A stretch of DNA of 23,148 bases. Source: Proteobacteria bacterium UBA1847 (GTDB lineage Bacteria > Pseudomonadota > Gammaproteobacteria > Steroidobacterales > Woeseiaceae). Made by a program: the position numbers and the translations under genes. This document shows, one piece after another, positions 15,464-23,148 of the stretch; the first letter of the stretch is position 1, and every line of letters starts with the position of its first letter. The notes under the pieces were generated by a model. The model was given only the letters and a program-made list of their open reading frames with translations, did not search any database and was not told the DNA's origin. Location of the stretch: NCBI GenBank assembly GCA_002338605.1, contig DDIP01000433.1, forward strand, positions 1-23,148, written 5' to 3'.

Positions 15464-15808
15464 ATGGCTGCTGAAGGCACGCAACATCCGTTAAAAATTT
15501 ACTGGATCATGTGGGGTGCACTTTTCGTACTCAGTACCTTTTCATACGCGACGGACTTCATGGACGACGGCGCGCTGCGGACATCGCTGATCCTGTTGTT
15601 CATGCTTGCCAAAGCCGGTGGTATTGTCTGGATATTCATGCACATGGGCTGGGAGCGGATTGCGCTGAAACTCGCTATTCTTGGACCGCCCGTCGCGATC
15701 CTGGTGCTGATCGGGTTAATGTCGCTGGAAGGCCACTACGTTGAAGACAATCGACTCCAGCATTACGGCGGAAGCACCATGGAGCCGCAGACACCCGGTC
15801 ACCATTAG
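15464..15808 (+). CDS. Cytochrome c oxidase subunit IV, prokaryotic type
   Basis: A 114-residue protein with three membrane helices (about residues 12-32, 42-61 and 66-88) and the family motif LAKAGGIVWIFMHMGWER between the second and third helices. This matches the small prokaryotic subunit IV/CoxD family that stabilises heme-copper oxidases. The tail ends in a hydrophilic, His-containing stretch (EPQTPGHH). It is the last recognisable subunit of the operon; no assembly factor (Cox11/CtaG, SCO, CtaA, CtaB) follows it. Confidence 0.9.
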   Translation: MAAEGTQHPLKIYWIMWGALFVLSTFSYATDFMDDGALRTSLILLFMLAKAGGIVWIFMHMGWERIALKLAILGPPVAILVLIGLMSLEGHYVEDNRLQHYGGSTMEPQTPGHH

Positions 15809-15840
15809 TTGCCAGTAAGAACCCGAAAGGCGATATACGC

Positions 15841-15915
15841 ATGATCGACGACGAGGCCTGTCACAAGGCAATGCTGGATATCGCGAGCTTTCGTTTCAGT
15901 CAGAAGCCGGACTGA
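15841..15915 (+). CDS. Possible 24-codon leader ORF before the nucleoside transporter
   Basis: An ATG at 15841, preceded by AAAGG (15826-15830) at a suitable distance, opens 24 codons encoding MIDDEACHKAMLDIASFRFS and four more residues (QKPD). The TGA is at 15913-15915, nine bases before the nupC start codon. No known family is recognised. It fills the gap between subunit IV and nupC, and its last codons form the left arm of a hairpin. It could be a regulatory leader or coupling ORF, or chance. Confidence 0.35.
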   Translation: MIDDEACHKAMLDIASFRFSQKPD

Positions 15916-15923
15916 CGCCGGCT
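15905..15923 (+). promoter_or_regulatory. Hairpin abutting the nupC start codon
   Basis: The arms AGCCGG (15905-15910) and CCGGCT (15918-15923) pair perfectly around a 7-base loop that contains the stop codon of the small leader ORF. The ATG of nupC begins at 15925, one base after the stem. No Shine-Dalgarno sequence is visible in the usual window before that ATG, so initiation may depend on ribosomes arriving from the leader ORF. Confidence 0.45.
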
Positions 15924-15924
15924 A

Positions 15925-17145
15925 ATGCAAGTTCTAATGAGCCTGGTCGGGGTTTCGACAATACTCGCGCTGGCGTTCCTGCTATCGAATAATCGACGTG
16001 CAATAAACAGGCGCACCGTAGCTATCGCTTTTCTCATTCAGACCGCCGTCGGCGGACTTGTGATGTTTGTTCCATTCGGAAGTGCGGCGCTCGACAAAGT
16101 TGTCAAGGGCGTCCAATACGTCATCAACTTTGGCAATGATGGCATCGCTTTTTTGTTTGGCACAAATCTCAATGACAGTCTCGGCTTTACAATCGCGTTC
16201 AATGTATTGCCGATTATTGTCTTCTTTGCGGCCCTGATGTCGGTGCTGTATTACCTGGGAATCATGCAGCTTGTCGTTGGTGTATTTGGCGGCTGGTTGC
16301 ACAAGCTTCTGGAGACCAGTCACGCCGAATCGGTCAGTGCTGTCTCGAATATTTTTGTTGGTCACACGGACGCACCGCTGGTCGTGCGGCCGTATCTCGC
16401 CCGCATGAGCCAGTCCGAGTTGTTTGCCGTCATGACGGGTGGCTGCGCGACCATCGCCGGGGCGGTCATGATGGGCTATGCGCAGATGGGCGTTGACCTT
16501 AAATACCTGATCACGGCGAGTTTCATGGCGGCACCGGGCGGCCTGTTAATCGCCAAGATCATGATGCCCGAAACGGAAAACCTGGATGATCGACCGGTCG
16601 TTGCGGAGGAGGTCGAAGACGGGCCGGTGAATATTTTCGAGGCGATTGGCAATGGCGCGATGACCGGTATGCAGGTCGCTTTGAGTGTCGGCGCGATGCT
16701 GATTGCGTTTGTCGGGCTGATCTACCTTGTGAACGGTGTATTGACCGGTGTGGGCGGCTGGTTCGGTATTGAAGGACTGACCCTGCAGTGGTTGCTGGGC
16801 CAGATGTTTGCACCTGTCGCCTACCTGCTCGGTGTGCCGTGGGACGAGGCTATTCAGGCCGGCAGCCTGATCGGCCAGAAGCTCGTCATCAACGAGTTCT
16901 ATGCCTACGTAAGCTTCATTGAGATCAAGGATACGCTGTCGGCTCACACGCAACTCGTTGTTACTTTTGCACTTTGTGGCTTTTCGAATCTTTCGTCGAT
17001 CGCTATTTTGCTCGGCGGTCTCGGTGCCGTTGTGCCGTCGCGGCGCCACGATATTGCCCGATTTGGTCTTCGGGCGGTGATTGGCGGTACACTGGTCAAC
17101 CTGATGAACGCAGCGCTCGCGGGACTTTTCTTCACGCTGCAATAG
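15925..17145 (+). CDS. nupC: Concentrative nucleoside transporter (CNT/NupC family)
   Basis: A 406-residue inner-membrane symporter that takes up nucleosides with Na+ or H+. The family's first helix ([19 protein letters not shown]), the [12 protein letters not shown] segment, the NEFYAY signature and the [14 protein letters not shown] region are all present, and the length is normal (E. coli NupC is 400). Ribose-contact residues known from Vibrio CNT are kept (Glu of NEF, Asn and Ser of SNLSS). The usual base-contact motif GQTEAPL reads GHTDAPL here (H147, T148, D149). The next gene, phosphopentomutase, starts 13 bases later, which fits a nucleoside salvage pair. The start lacks a clear ribosome site. 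Confidence 0.93.
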   Translation: MQVLMSLVGVSTILALAFLLSNNRRAINRRTVAIAFLIQTAVGGLVMFVPFGSAALDKVVKGVQYVINFGNDGIAFLFGTNLNDSLGFTIAFNVLPIIVFFAALMSVLYYLGIMQLVVGVFGGWLHKLLETSHAESVSAVSNIFVGHTDAPLVVRPYLARMSQSELFAVMTGGCATIAGAVMMGYAQMGVDLKYLITASFMAAPGGLLIAKIMMPETENLDDRPVVAEEVEDGPVNIFEAIGNGAMTGMQVALSVGAMLIAFVGLIYLVNGVLTGVGGWFGIEGLTLQWLLGQMFAPVAYLLGVPWDEAIQAGSLIGQKLVINEFYAYVSFIEIKDTLSAHTQLVVTFALCGFSNLSSIAILLGGLGAVVPSRRHDIARFGLRAVIGGTLVNLMNAALAGLFFTLQ

Positions 17146-17158
17146 AGCGGATTCTGGT

Positions 17159-18358
17159 ATGGCAAGAGCAATCATCCTGGTTCTGGATTCATTCGGTATC
17201 GGCGCAACAGACGATGCCGGAAAATTTGGCGACGTCGGCGCCGACACCTTCGGTCACATTGCGAAAGCGCGGGCGGAATCGAGCAGTGGCCCGCTTGTTC
17301 TGCCCAACCTTGCCAGCCTGGGCCTGTTTCATGCGGGCAAGGAAAGTACCGGTAGTTTTGCTCCCGGCCATGACCCCGATATCGAGGTAATTGGCGCCTA
17401 CGGTCATGCGGCAGAACTGAGCAGCGGCAAAGATACACCGAGCGGGCACTGGGAAATCGCCGGCGTTCCGGTGCTGTTCGACTGGGGCTACTTTTCCGGC
17501 AAAGAGAATGCGTTTCCGGATGAATTGCTGGACGAATTAATCGCGCGTGCCGATTTGCCAGGTGTGATCGGCAACTGTCACGCATCCGGTACGACAATTA
17601 TTGCCGAGCTCGGTGATGAACATGTTGCGACGGGCAAGCCCATCGTCTACACATCAGCGGACAGCGTGTTCCAGATTGCATGTCACGAGGAATCCTTCGG
17701 GCTTGATCGCCTGTATGAACTTTGCGAGATCGCGAGAGAACTGGTTGACAAGTACAATATCGGTCGCGTTATTGCCCGACCGTTTATTGGTGACGGTCCC
17801 GACACGTACACACGAACAGGCAATCGGCGTGATCTTACAACGCCACCTCATGCTCCCACGGTTCTAGACAAGCTCGTTGAGCATGGCGGCGAAGTAATCA
17901 GTATCGGGAAAATCGCCGATATTTTTGCGCACAAGGGGATCACAAAAAAGGTCAAGGCGACGGGCAACGCTGCATTGTTTGATGCCACCGTCGAGGCAAT
18001 CAGGGAAGCTCGCGATCAGTCAATAATCTTCACCAATTTTGTCGACTTTGACATGCTCTATGGACACCGGCGGGATGTGCATGGCTATGCTGAAGCCCTG
18101 GAGTACCTTGATCGACGATTGCCGGAAATTCTGGACCTGTTGCGCGACGACGACCTGCTGATTCTTTGCGCCGACCACGGTTGCGATCCGACCTGGCCGG
18201 GTAGCGATCATACGCGCGAGCATATCCCGGTCCTGGCACTGGGTGCCGGACTGAAACCAGGGTCGCTGGGACGTCGTGAGTCATTTGCCGACATCGGTCA
18301 GAGCCTGGCGACGCACTTTGGTCTGTCGCCGATGGACTACGGTACCAGCTTCATTTAG
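17159..18358 (+). CDS. deoB: Phosphopentomutase
   Basis: A 399-residue cytoplasmic enzyme that interconverts ribose or deoxyribose 1-phosphate and 5-phosphate, linking nucleoside breakdown to central carbon metabolism. It belongs to the alkaline-phosphatase superfamily with two Mn2+. The first metal ligand is D10 in VLDSFGIG, the phosphorylated Thr is T93 in KDTPSGHWE, and the remaining ligands lie in [25 protein letters not shown] and the later SDHTREH. Length is close to E. coli DeoB (407). No nucleoside phosphorylase gene is nearby, so that step must be encoded elsewhere. Its stop codon overlaps that of the converging thioesterase gene. Confidence 0.97.
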   Translation: MARAIILVLDSFGIGATDDAGKFGDVGADTFGHIAKARAESSSGPLVLPNLASLGLFHAGKESTGSFAPGHDPDIEVIGAYGHAAELSSGKDTPSGHWEIAGVPVLFDWGYFSGKENAFPDELLDELIARADLPGVIGNCHASGTTIIAELGDEHVATGKPIVYTSADSVFQIACHEESFGLDRLYELCEIARELVDKYNIGRVIARPFIGDGPDTYTRTGNRRDLTTPPHAPTVLDKLVEHGGEVISIGKIADIFAHKGITKKVKATGNAALFDATVEAIREARDQSIIFTNFVDFDMLYGHRRDVHGYAEALEYLDRRLPEILDLLRDDDLLILCADHGCDPTWPGSDHTREHIPVLALGAGLKPGSLGRRESFADIGQSLATHFGLSPMDYGTSFI

Positions 18359-18816
18359 CCGTTCTTCCAGGACTCCGGTACGCGCACGGCAGTGACTTCA
18401 CCTTCGGCCGTTTGCACACCGCCCGAAAAAACGCGGCAAGAGATCACTGCTTTCTTCTTACTGTGTTCCTTGACCGTTGCCCGCAGTTCAATTTCCTGGT
18501 CGATCGGTGTCGGGGCAAGGTAGTTGACCGTCAGCCGGCCGGTTACGCACCAGATTTCCGGCGGCTCGCCAGTTTGCCGACCTTCGCTTCGGTAGAAATG
18601 ACTGGTTGCCGTACCGACGCAATGACAGTCGATCAGGCTGGCAATGGTGCCGCCATACACGTATTGCGGTGGGCCAGCACATTGCTCCGGTCTTGGCAAG
18701 TAGCGGCAGACGCTTTCGTCACCTTCCCAGTGACTCTTTATTTGCATGCCCGCCGGATTATTCGGTCCACAGCCGTAGCAGTTATTGCCGGGCATAAGGT
18801 CCTGGATAGCGCTCAC
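18355..18816 (-). CDS. PaaI-type hotdog thioesterase
   Basis: A 153-residue single-domain hotdog protein, probably an acyl-CoA thioesterase. The N-terminal [15 protein letters not shown] motif and the central [14 protein letters not shown] (the HGG-like helix with D63) are typical of the PaaI/YigI group. The strands [19 protein letters not shown] and [14 protein letters not shown] complete the hotdog sheet. The GTG start at 18816 shares four bases (GTGA) with the stop of the amidohydrolase gene upstream, which supports coupled translation; ATG at 18795 is an alternative that still keeps the domain. The acyl substrate cannot be told. Confidence 0.88.
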   Translation of the reverse strand: MSAIQDLMPGNNCYGCGPNNPAGMQIKSHWEGDESVCRYLPRPEQCAGPPQYVYGGTIASLIDCHCVGTATSHFYRSEGRQTGEPPEIWCVTGRLTVNYLAPTPIDQEIELRATVKEHSKKKAVISCRVFSGGVQTAEGEVTAVRVPESWKNG

Positions 18817-20231
18817 CGGTTGCGCTCGTTCAGTGCCGTTTGCATTTTTGCGGCAAGCGCATTGGCCTCAGTCCTCACACGCGCTGTATCGATGGTGAGT
18901 ATTTTGCGTTCCTTCATCAGGATCTTCCCGTCTACAACGACGGTGGCCACATCCTGTTCGTCGGTAACGTAGACGAGATGCGAAATAACATCATAGGTCG
19001 GAACATGATGCACATCATCGAAGGCAACCTGGATGATGTCAGCCCTTTTTCCGATTTCGATTGATCCAATCGTGTCGCCCATACCGACAGCAGCGGCACC
19101 GCCGCTGGTCGCCATTTTCAAAACGGTTGGCGCCGACATCACGACCGGATCCATGCGGTCGACTTTCTGCAGGAATGCGGCGAGGCGCATTTCCTCCCAC
19201 ATGTCGAGGTCATTGTTGCTGGCAGCACCGTCCGTGCCCAGGCCAACGCGGACTCCGGCAGCCAGCATGTCAGGGATCGGTGCGACGCCAGAGGCGATTT
19301 TCATATTTGAGGTGGGATTGTGTATGACGCCGACTTTGCGTTCCGCGAGGATGCGAATTTCATCATCGGTGGGCCAGACCATGTGTGCGGCGATCGTCGG
19401 TCCATCGAAAAAACCGATGGACTCTGCCAGTTCAACGCTGGTCATGCCGTAAGTGTCTTTCGAATATTGTAGCTCGAACGGCGACTCGGACATATGAATG
19501 CTAATTCCGACACCATATTCATTCGCGGCGGCGCGTGTTGCTTTCAACTGTTCCGCATTCAGCGTGTAATTTGCGTGCGGGCCGAAAATCGGTGTGATTC
19601 GGGAGTTCCGATTTTGCCAGCGGTCAATAAATCCAATGCCTTTCTCGATCGAGTCCGACGCGCTTTCGGCATCCGGACTTCGCTGGTCGATAACGGTTGC
19701 CGATATCTGGGCACGCATGCCGCAATGATCGATGACTTCTGCAATCGTGTCCGGGTAGTAGTACATGTCGATGAACGTCGTCGTGCCGCCACGAATCATT
19801 TCCCAGCACGCGAGCTCAGTGCCAATGCGAACGAATTCGGAATCAACGAACTGCACTTCCGCCGGAAAGATGTAGTTGGTGAGCCAGTCCATCAGTGCAA
19901 GGTCATCGGCAACGCCTCGCAACAGGGTCATTGCCGCATGTGAATGTCCGTTGATCAGGCCGGGCATGACAACCCGATTTTCGCCCGCAAGGGTTTCTAT
20001 GGCACTGTAATTTGCGGCGATGTCATCTGCGGAACCAATAGCAAGAATCACGCCTTTATCAACAGCGACGGCAGCATGCCTGTGTACCGTCATTGCATCG
20101 TCCATGCTGACGACGTAGTCGCCGTTGATGATGAGGTCGATTCGAGCATCGTCATCAGTCGGCGCCGGATCGCAGCCACCCAATAAGATAAGAACAAAAA
20201 AACTTGTAGAACAAAAACTTATGCGGTTCAT
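18813..20231 (-). CDS. Lipoprotein amidohydrolase of the MTA/SAH deaminase (TRZ/ATZ) family
   Basis: A 472-residue metal-dependent hydrolase. The family is usually cytoplasmic and deaminates adenine-type or triazine compounds. The active site is complete: H96 and H98 in NGHSHAAM, a His in FGPHANY, the His and Glu in IHMSESPFE, and the Asp in GTDGAASNND. The start at 20231 is chosen because AAAAAGGGGG precedes it and the protein then begins with a lipoprotein signal, MNRISFCSTSFFVLILLGGC. Asp directly after the Cys is the classical inner-membrane retention residue, so the enzyme is predicted to face the periplasm from the inner membrane. The upstream open frame to 20321 crosses the receptor terminator's neighbourhood and is not used. 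The substrate is unknown. Confidence 0.88.
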   Translation of the reverse strand: MNRISFCSTSFFVLILLGGCDPAPTDDDARIDLIINGDYVVSMDDAMTVHRHAAVAVDKGVILAIGSADDIAANYSAIETLAGENRVVMPGLINGHSHAAMTLLRGVADDLALMDWLTNYIFPAEVQFVDSEFVRIGTELACWEMIRGGTTTFIDMYYYPDTIAEVIDHCGMRAQISATVIDQRSPDAESASDSIEKGIGFIDRWQNRNSRITPIFGPHANYTLNAEQLKATRAAANEYGVGISIHMSESPFELQYSKDTYGMTSVELAESIGFFDGPTIAAHMVWPTDDEIRILAERKVGVIHNPTSNMKIASGVAPIPDMLAAGVRVGLGTDGAASNNDLDMWEEMRLAAFLQKVDRMDPVVMSAPTVLKMATSGGAAAVGMGDTIGSIEIGKRADIIQVAFDDVHHVPTYDVISHLVYVTDEQDVATVVVDGKILMKERKILTIDTARVRTEANALAAKMQTALNERNR

Positions 20232-20250
20232 TGTGCCCCCTTTTTGGAGC

Positions 20251-20256
20251 ATTGTA
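20251..20256 (-). promoter_or_regulatory. Possible -10 box for the amidohydrolase gene
   Basis: Read on the minus strand, TACAAT lies 20 bases before the ATG at 20231. No convincing -35 is seen at the usual distance (GCAGTG is the best). It is supported mainly by its place between the receptor terminator and the start codon. Confidence 0.3.
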
Positions 20257-20283
20257 GCACTGCCGGCGGTGGCCACTGCGCAC

Positions 20284-20312
20284 AAAAAAAGCCGGTCATG
20301 TGACCGGCTTTT
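20284..20312 (-). terminator. Rho-independent terminator after the TonB-dependent receptor gene
   Basis: AAAAGCCGGTCA (20287-20298) pairs perfectly with TGACCGGCTTTT (20301-20312) around TG; a relaxed four-base loop leaves an 11-base stem. On the minus strand the stem is followed by seven T residues (the A run at 20284-20290), 25 bases after the receptor stop. The T run on the plus strand is only four, so it acts mainly on the receptor transcript. Confidence 0.88.
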
Positions 20313-20336
20313 CCTTAGCACGCGTTTGGCCCGGGA

Positions 20337-22478
20337 TCAGAAGCTTTTCACAAATCGTACGCCGAATTCACTTGGATCGTTACTCAGAATCTGCAGGACA
20401 TAGTCGCCGGTGTTCAGGCGGGCATTGTCGTAACGCTCATCCGAGACGTTGCGCCCGTACAGTGCTGCAGTCCATGTCTCGTCCGGCGAATGATAGGCGA
20501 TATCGACATTGACGATGCTGCGGTCGTCGATCTTCGTCAATCGGCCAGGGTCCGAACTCGGCTCGCCGTACATCTCGTCACGGTAAGAGTAGTCCGCACG
20601 CATCACAACCGAGGCACCTCCCGACAGCGGAATGGATAGCTCAGGACTCAACGAAAACGTGAGTTCCGGCGTCAGCGGCGCAACCGGCTTCACATTGTTT
20701 TGCTCGTCGACATCGACGTCGATGTAACCAAGCGTTGTGTGGAACTGGAAGTTGTCGGTGACCAACAGGGTACTTTCCCACTCGAAGCCAACAGAGTCCT
20801 GGTCAACGATCAGGTTCTCTGTGCTGAATCCGCCGCCCGAGGTTGAGCTCACCTGGTAGGGAAGGTCTGAGTACTGTGTATAGAACACGGCCGCACTCAT
20901 TTGCAGACGATCAAAAGGCTGGCCCTTGATACCCACTTCGTAGTTGGTCGCGGTGATATTGCGACCCGGGATAAGACAGCCGACGATGGTGCCGCCGAAG
21001 AGGCAGTACGGACGTGCCGGGAACTGACCCGACTGGTAGCCATTCTGGATCGCGCCATAGACATTCATGCCGCCGTCGAGCGTGAAGTTGGCAGCAAGCT
21101 CCCAGCTGATTTCATCGGAGTCGTGCTTGTTGCTGAATGGTCCGCTGCCCACGTTGGCAAAAACGTCTTTCTTGTCTTCGGTGTATCGCGCACCGCCTGA
21201 CAACCGGAACGAATCCGATACGTCGTAGCCGATATTGGCGTACCCGGCAAAACTCTTGGTGTCTTGTTCGAGGATGAAGATGCCATCGGTGAAGCCATTG
21301 AATGTGGTCGGGCTTTGGAAGTTATCGCCTTGTTCCTCGAAGTGGTACAGACCCGAAACGAAATCCCAGGCTCCGAAGTCACCGTTGACCTGGACCTCAA
21401 AGGACTGCTGGTTGGCCTGACCTGTCTCAGGGAATGACAAGAAGTCATCGAAGAGGCTGTCGTCATCAAGGCCGGAGCGATACTCAGACGTCCTGGCGCT
21501 GGCGATAAGCTTTGTTGAGATGCTGTCCGTCACGTTCCAGTCGAGTGTGATCGCGACGCCCGACGCAGAGTTTGTGACTCGCGTCTGGCTGGCCTGCCCG
21601 GTGTTGTTATCATACGGGTCGCTGGATACATCGGCGTTGGTGTATCCCGCCTGCCGCAATGCACTGCACGCCGGCATCTCATCGATTAAAGTCGTGTAAG
21701 GCCGCAGGCCGCCTTCACCATCATTGGAATCAGCCGCCAGCGTGATGGAGACCTCGTCGGTCGCGTAGCGGAATGCAATACGGCCGAAGATTTCCTGCGT
21801 CTCGCCAACCTTGATGCCCGCGTTCGGCAGGTTTACAAAATTGCCAATGCCACCGCGGTTTTTGAAGCCGCCGGTAAATGCCATCGCGATGGTGTCTGTA
21901 AGCTGAGTATCAACGTAGAAGTCGCCGTTCAGTCGTTCGCGGCTTCCGGCCTCGATACTGACGCGTGCACCCGGATCGGTACCCGGTGTTTTGGTGATGA
22001 TGTTGATCGCGCCGCCGATCGAGTTTCGACCGTACAATGTGCCTTGCGGTCCACGAAGAACCTCAACACGTTCTATGTTCGAGAGGTTCCAGTTCTGGCC
22101 AACCTGTCGTCCCAGGTAGACGCCATCGACGTAGACGCTGACGCCCGGATCGGTCGTAATCAGGTGGTCCTGCAGACCAATACCACGGATAAACGGATTG
22201 GCGGAGGATGTGTGCCCGGCTGAAAACTGCGTGATATTCAGGTTGGGTACGAACTTGCCGATATCGACGATATCAACAATACCCTGTTGTGCGAGCTTGT
22301 CGCCCTCGAACGCACTGATGGCGATGGGCACTTCGTAAATATTCTGTGCCCGCTTGGTTGCGGTGACGGTGATTTCGTCGAACAGGGACTCGTCGTCCTG
22401 CGCGAACGACACTGGCGAAATTGCCAGCAGTGTGGCTGAGGCCGAAGCAGTCAGCAATGCTGTCTTTCTATTGGTCAT
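20337..22478 (-). CDS. TonB-dependent outer-membrane receptor
   Basis: A 713-residue receptor with a Sec signal (cleavage after SPVSFA, residue 26), a TonB box (DEITVTATKR at about residues 34-43), a plug domain with VEVLRGPQGTLYGRN and GGAINIITKTP, and a 22-strand barrel ending in FGVRFVKSF with the C-terminal Phe. There is no N-terminal STN domain, so it is probably not a sigma-signalling transducer. The start at 22478 is preferred to the ATG at 22493 because GGGGGA lies 7 bases upstream and the signal peptide begins at MTNRKTALL. The substrate is unknown; siderophore, vitamin and glycan or lipid receptors look alike at this level. Confidence 0.93.
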   Translation of the reverse strand: MTNRKTALLTASASATLLAISPVSFAQDDESLFDEITVTATKRAQNIYEVPIAISAFEGDKLAQQGIVDIVDIGKFVPNLNITQFSAGHTSSANPFIRGIGLQDHLITTDPGVSVYVDGVYLGRQVGQNWNLSNIERVEVLRGPQGTLYGRNSIGGAINIITKTPGTDPGARVSIEAGSRERLNGDFYVDTQLTDTIAMAFTGGFKNRGGIGNFVNLPNAGIKVGETQEIFGRIAFRYATDEVSITLAADSNDGEGGLRPYTTLIDEMPACSALRQAGYTNADVSSDPYDNNTGQASQTRVTNSASGVAITLDWNVTDSISTKLIASARTSEYRSGLDDDSLFDDFLSFPETGQANQQSFEVQVNGDFGAWDFVSGLYHFEEQGDNFQSPTTFNGFTDGIFILEQDTKSFAGYANIGYDVSDSFRLSGGARYTEDKKDVFANVGSGPFSNKHDSDEISWELAANFTLDGGMNVYGAIQNGYQSGQFPARPYCLFGGTIVGCLIPGRNITATNYEVGIKGQPFDRLQMSAAVFYTQYSDLPYQVSSTSGGGFSTENLIVDQDSVGFEWESTLLVTDNFQFHTTLGYIDVDVDEQNNVKPVAPLTPELTFSLSPELSIPLSGGASVVMRADYSYRDEMYGEPSSDPGRLTKIDDRSIVNVDIAYHSPDETWTAALYGRNVSDERYDNARLNTGDYVLQILSNDPSEFGVRFVKSF

Positions 22479-22485
22479 CAAGATT

Positions 22486-22491
22486 TCCCCC
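22486..22491 (-). promoter_or_regulatory. Ribosome binding site deciding the receptor start
   Basis: GGGGGA on the minus strand stands 7 bases before ATG 22478. The alternative ATG at 22493 has only a weak GAAAGA in front of it and would add five residues to the signal peptide. Confidence 0.55.
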
Positions 22492-22515
22492 ATGAGATCT
22501 TTCGTATTCTGAATC

Positions 22516-22535
22516 GGTCCCGAGCTGCCGGGACC
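22516..22535 (-). repeat. GC-rich inverted repeat in the receptor leader
   Basis: GGTCCCG (22516-22522) and CGGGACC (22529-22535) are perfect 7-base arms around a 6-base loop. The repeat lies just after the predicted transcription start of the receptor and about 37 bases before its start codon. It could be a 5' stabilising hairpin, an operator or a translational control element. Confidence 0.55.
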
Positions 22536-22547
22536 CGTGTGGCGGCG

Positions 22548-22576
22548 ATTATAGCCGAACGACCTACTTGTGCGAC
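22548..22576 (-). promoter_or_regulatory. Candidate sigma-70 promoter of the TonB-dependent receptor
   Basis: On the minus strand a perfect TATAAT (22548-22553) is preceded at 17 bases by GTCGCA (22571-22576), a partial -35. It lies in the gap between the divergent receptor and dioxygenase genes, giving a leader of about 60 bases. Confidence 0.5.
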
Positions 22577-22603
22577 CCGATTTCCTGAACTAAGGTGGTG
22601 GCC

Positions 22604-23148
22604 ATGGTCGCGAATCACGAAGCCGTAACAGAATTGCCACGGTACCGGGCGCCGGAGGACGGGCAACTCAGCGATGAGATGCTGCATGATTTTCGGCGGC
22701 AGGGCTGCCTTATCCTGACCGATTTCGTCCCGGCGACCGAGTGCCGGAAGCTCAAGGCTCGCGCCCGCGAGTTGATCGACCGGTTCGACCCGTCCAGCGT
22801 GAAGAGTATCTTCTCGGCGATGGAGCAGACGCAACTCGGTGACAGTTACTTCGAAGAATCCGGCGACAAGATTCGATTCTTCTTTGAAAAAGATGCCTTT
22901 GACAGCAACGGCCAGCTGCAGCAGTCCAAGGAGGACAGCCTCAATAAAATCGGCCATGCGATGCATGATCTTGACCCGGTATTCGATGCCTTCTCCCGAA
23001 CCGCGAAGCTCGAAGCTGTGGTCAATAGTCTCGAATACGAAACTCCGGTCATCCTGCAATCCATGTACATTCTGAAGCCACCCCGTATCGGTGGCGAGGT
23101 GTACTGTCACCAGGATTCCACGTTCCTCTATACCGAGCCGGAATCCTG
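22604..23148 (+). CDS. Phytanoyl-CoA dioxygenase family protein, PHYHD1-like (N-terminal part)
   Basis: The first 181 codons of an Fe(II)/2-oxoglutarate-dependent oxygenase; the gene runs off the window. The N-terminal helix (LSDEMLHDFRRQGCLILTDF) is typical of the PhyH family, and the visible iron site is HQD (H169, D171) in YCHQDSTFLYTEP, very like the PHYHD1 subgroup. The distal iron His and the 2-oxoglutarate Arg lie beyond the window; full-length relatives have about 290 residues. AAGGTGG (22592-22598) precedes the ATG at 22604. It is divergent from the TonB receptor with 125 bases between the starts. The substrate is unknown; PHYHD1 proteins in general have poorly defined substrates. 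Confidence 0.9.
   Translation, partial: MVANHEAVTELPRYRAPEDGQLSDEMLHDFRRQGCLILTDFVPATECRKLKARARELIDRFDPSSVKSIFSAMEQTQLGDSYFEESGDKIRFFFEKDAFDSNGQLQQSKEDSLNKIGHAMHDLDPVFDAFSRTAKLEAVVNSLEYETPVILQSMYILKPPRIGGEVYCHQDSTFLYTEPES

Noticed and set aside
16546..17247. A 233-codon minus-strand open frame
   Set aside because: Antisense to the CNT transporter; no motif and shadow-like composition.
20232..20321. Longer N-terminus of the amidohydrolase from 20321
   Set aside because: It would bury the lipoprotein signal, has no ribosome site, and would begin inside sequence belonging to the receptor terminator region.
22478..23110. A 210-codon open frame on the minus strand at the right edge
   Set aside because: It is antisense to the phytanoyl-CoA dioxygenase gene, whose plus-strand translation carries the conserved HQD iron site; the minus frame has no recognisable domain.
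1..23148. tRNA, rRNA, CRISPR arrays, insertion sequences, prophage genes
   Set aside because: I looked for cloverleaf-like segments, regular direct repeats, transposase motifs and terminal inverted repeats and found none that I could support by eye.

Overview
The window is a dense, chromosome-like stretch of a GC-rich Gram-negative bacterium. Gram-negative markers are a TonB-dependent receptor, a predicted outer-membrane beta-barrel protein, lipoproteins with Lol-type sorting residues, an aa3-type oxidase operon and a Kbp/YgaU homologue. The mix (M48 lipoprotein, PssA, DUF4953-type protease, CNT transporter, TonB receptor) looks like a marine or sediment gammaproteobacterium, possibly near Woeseiaceae/Chromatiales. 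That placement is inference from gene content only. I see no rRNA, tRNA, CRISPR array, insertion sequence or phage gene.

Layout. 1-1488 (+): end of a LolD/MacB-type ABC ATPase, overlapped by a secreted predicted outer-membrane barrel protein. 1574-2515 (-): a DUF937 protein and a BON-LysM (Kbp-like) protein. 2585-4120 (+): an M48 metalloprotease lipoprotein with TPRs, divergent from the Kbp gene. 4191-8792 (+): phosphatidylserine synthase, a large secreted zinc metalloprotease and a Na+/solute symporter, tightly spaced. 8849-10723 (+): a coupled three-gene cassette of an exported unknown protein, an ECF sigma factor and a single-pass membrane protein that is a candidate anti-sigma factor. 10942-15808 (+): a five-gene cytochrome c oxidase operon whose subunit II carries two fused cytochrome c domains and which has two subunit III genes. 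15841-18358 (+): a possible 24-codon leader ORF, a CNT nucleoside transporter and phosphopentomutase. 18355-20231 (-): a hotdog thioesterase and a lipoprotein amidohydrolase, convergent with and touching phosphopentomutase. 20337-22478 (-): a TonB-dependent receptor with a strong terminator. 22604-end (+): the start of a PHYHD1-like phytanoyl-CoA dioxygenase, divergent from the receptor and cut by the window edge.

How the genes may work together. The oxidase operon encodes an electron-accepting, proton-pumping terminal oxidase that can take electrons through its own tethered hemes. The nupC-deoB pair imports nucleosides and isomerises the (deoxy)ribose 1-phosphate released from them. The secreted protease followed by a symporter may couple peptide breakdown to uptake. 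The ECF cassette looks like a self-contained envelope-signal switch.

The most unusual points are: (i) the ECF cassette, with a non-zinc-finger candidate anti-sigma factor and an exported partner of unknown fold; (ii) a leader ORF plus hairpin abutting the nupC start codon; (iii) changed nucleobase-contact residues in the CNT transporter; (iv) a deaminase-family amidohydrolase with a lipoprotein signal and an inner-membrane retention residue; (v) the diheme-fused oxidase subunit II. No gap between genes exceeds 300 bases; the longest is 10724-10941.
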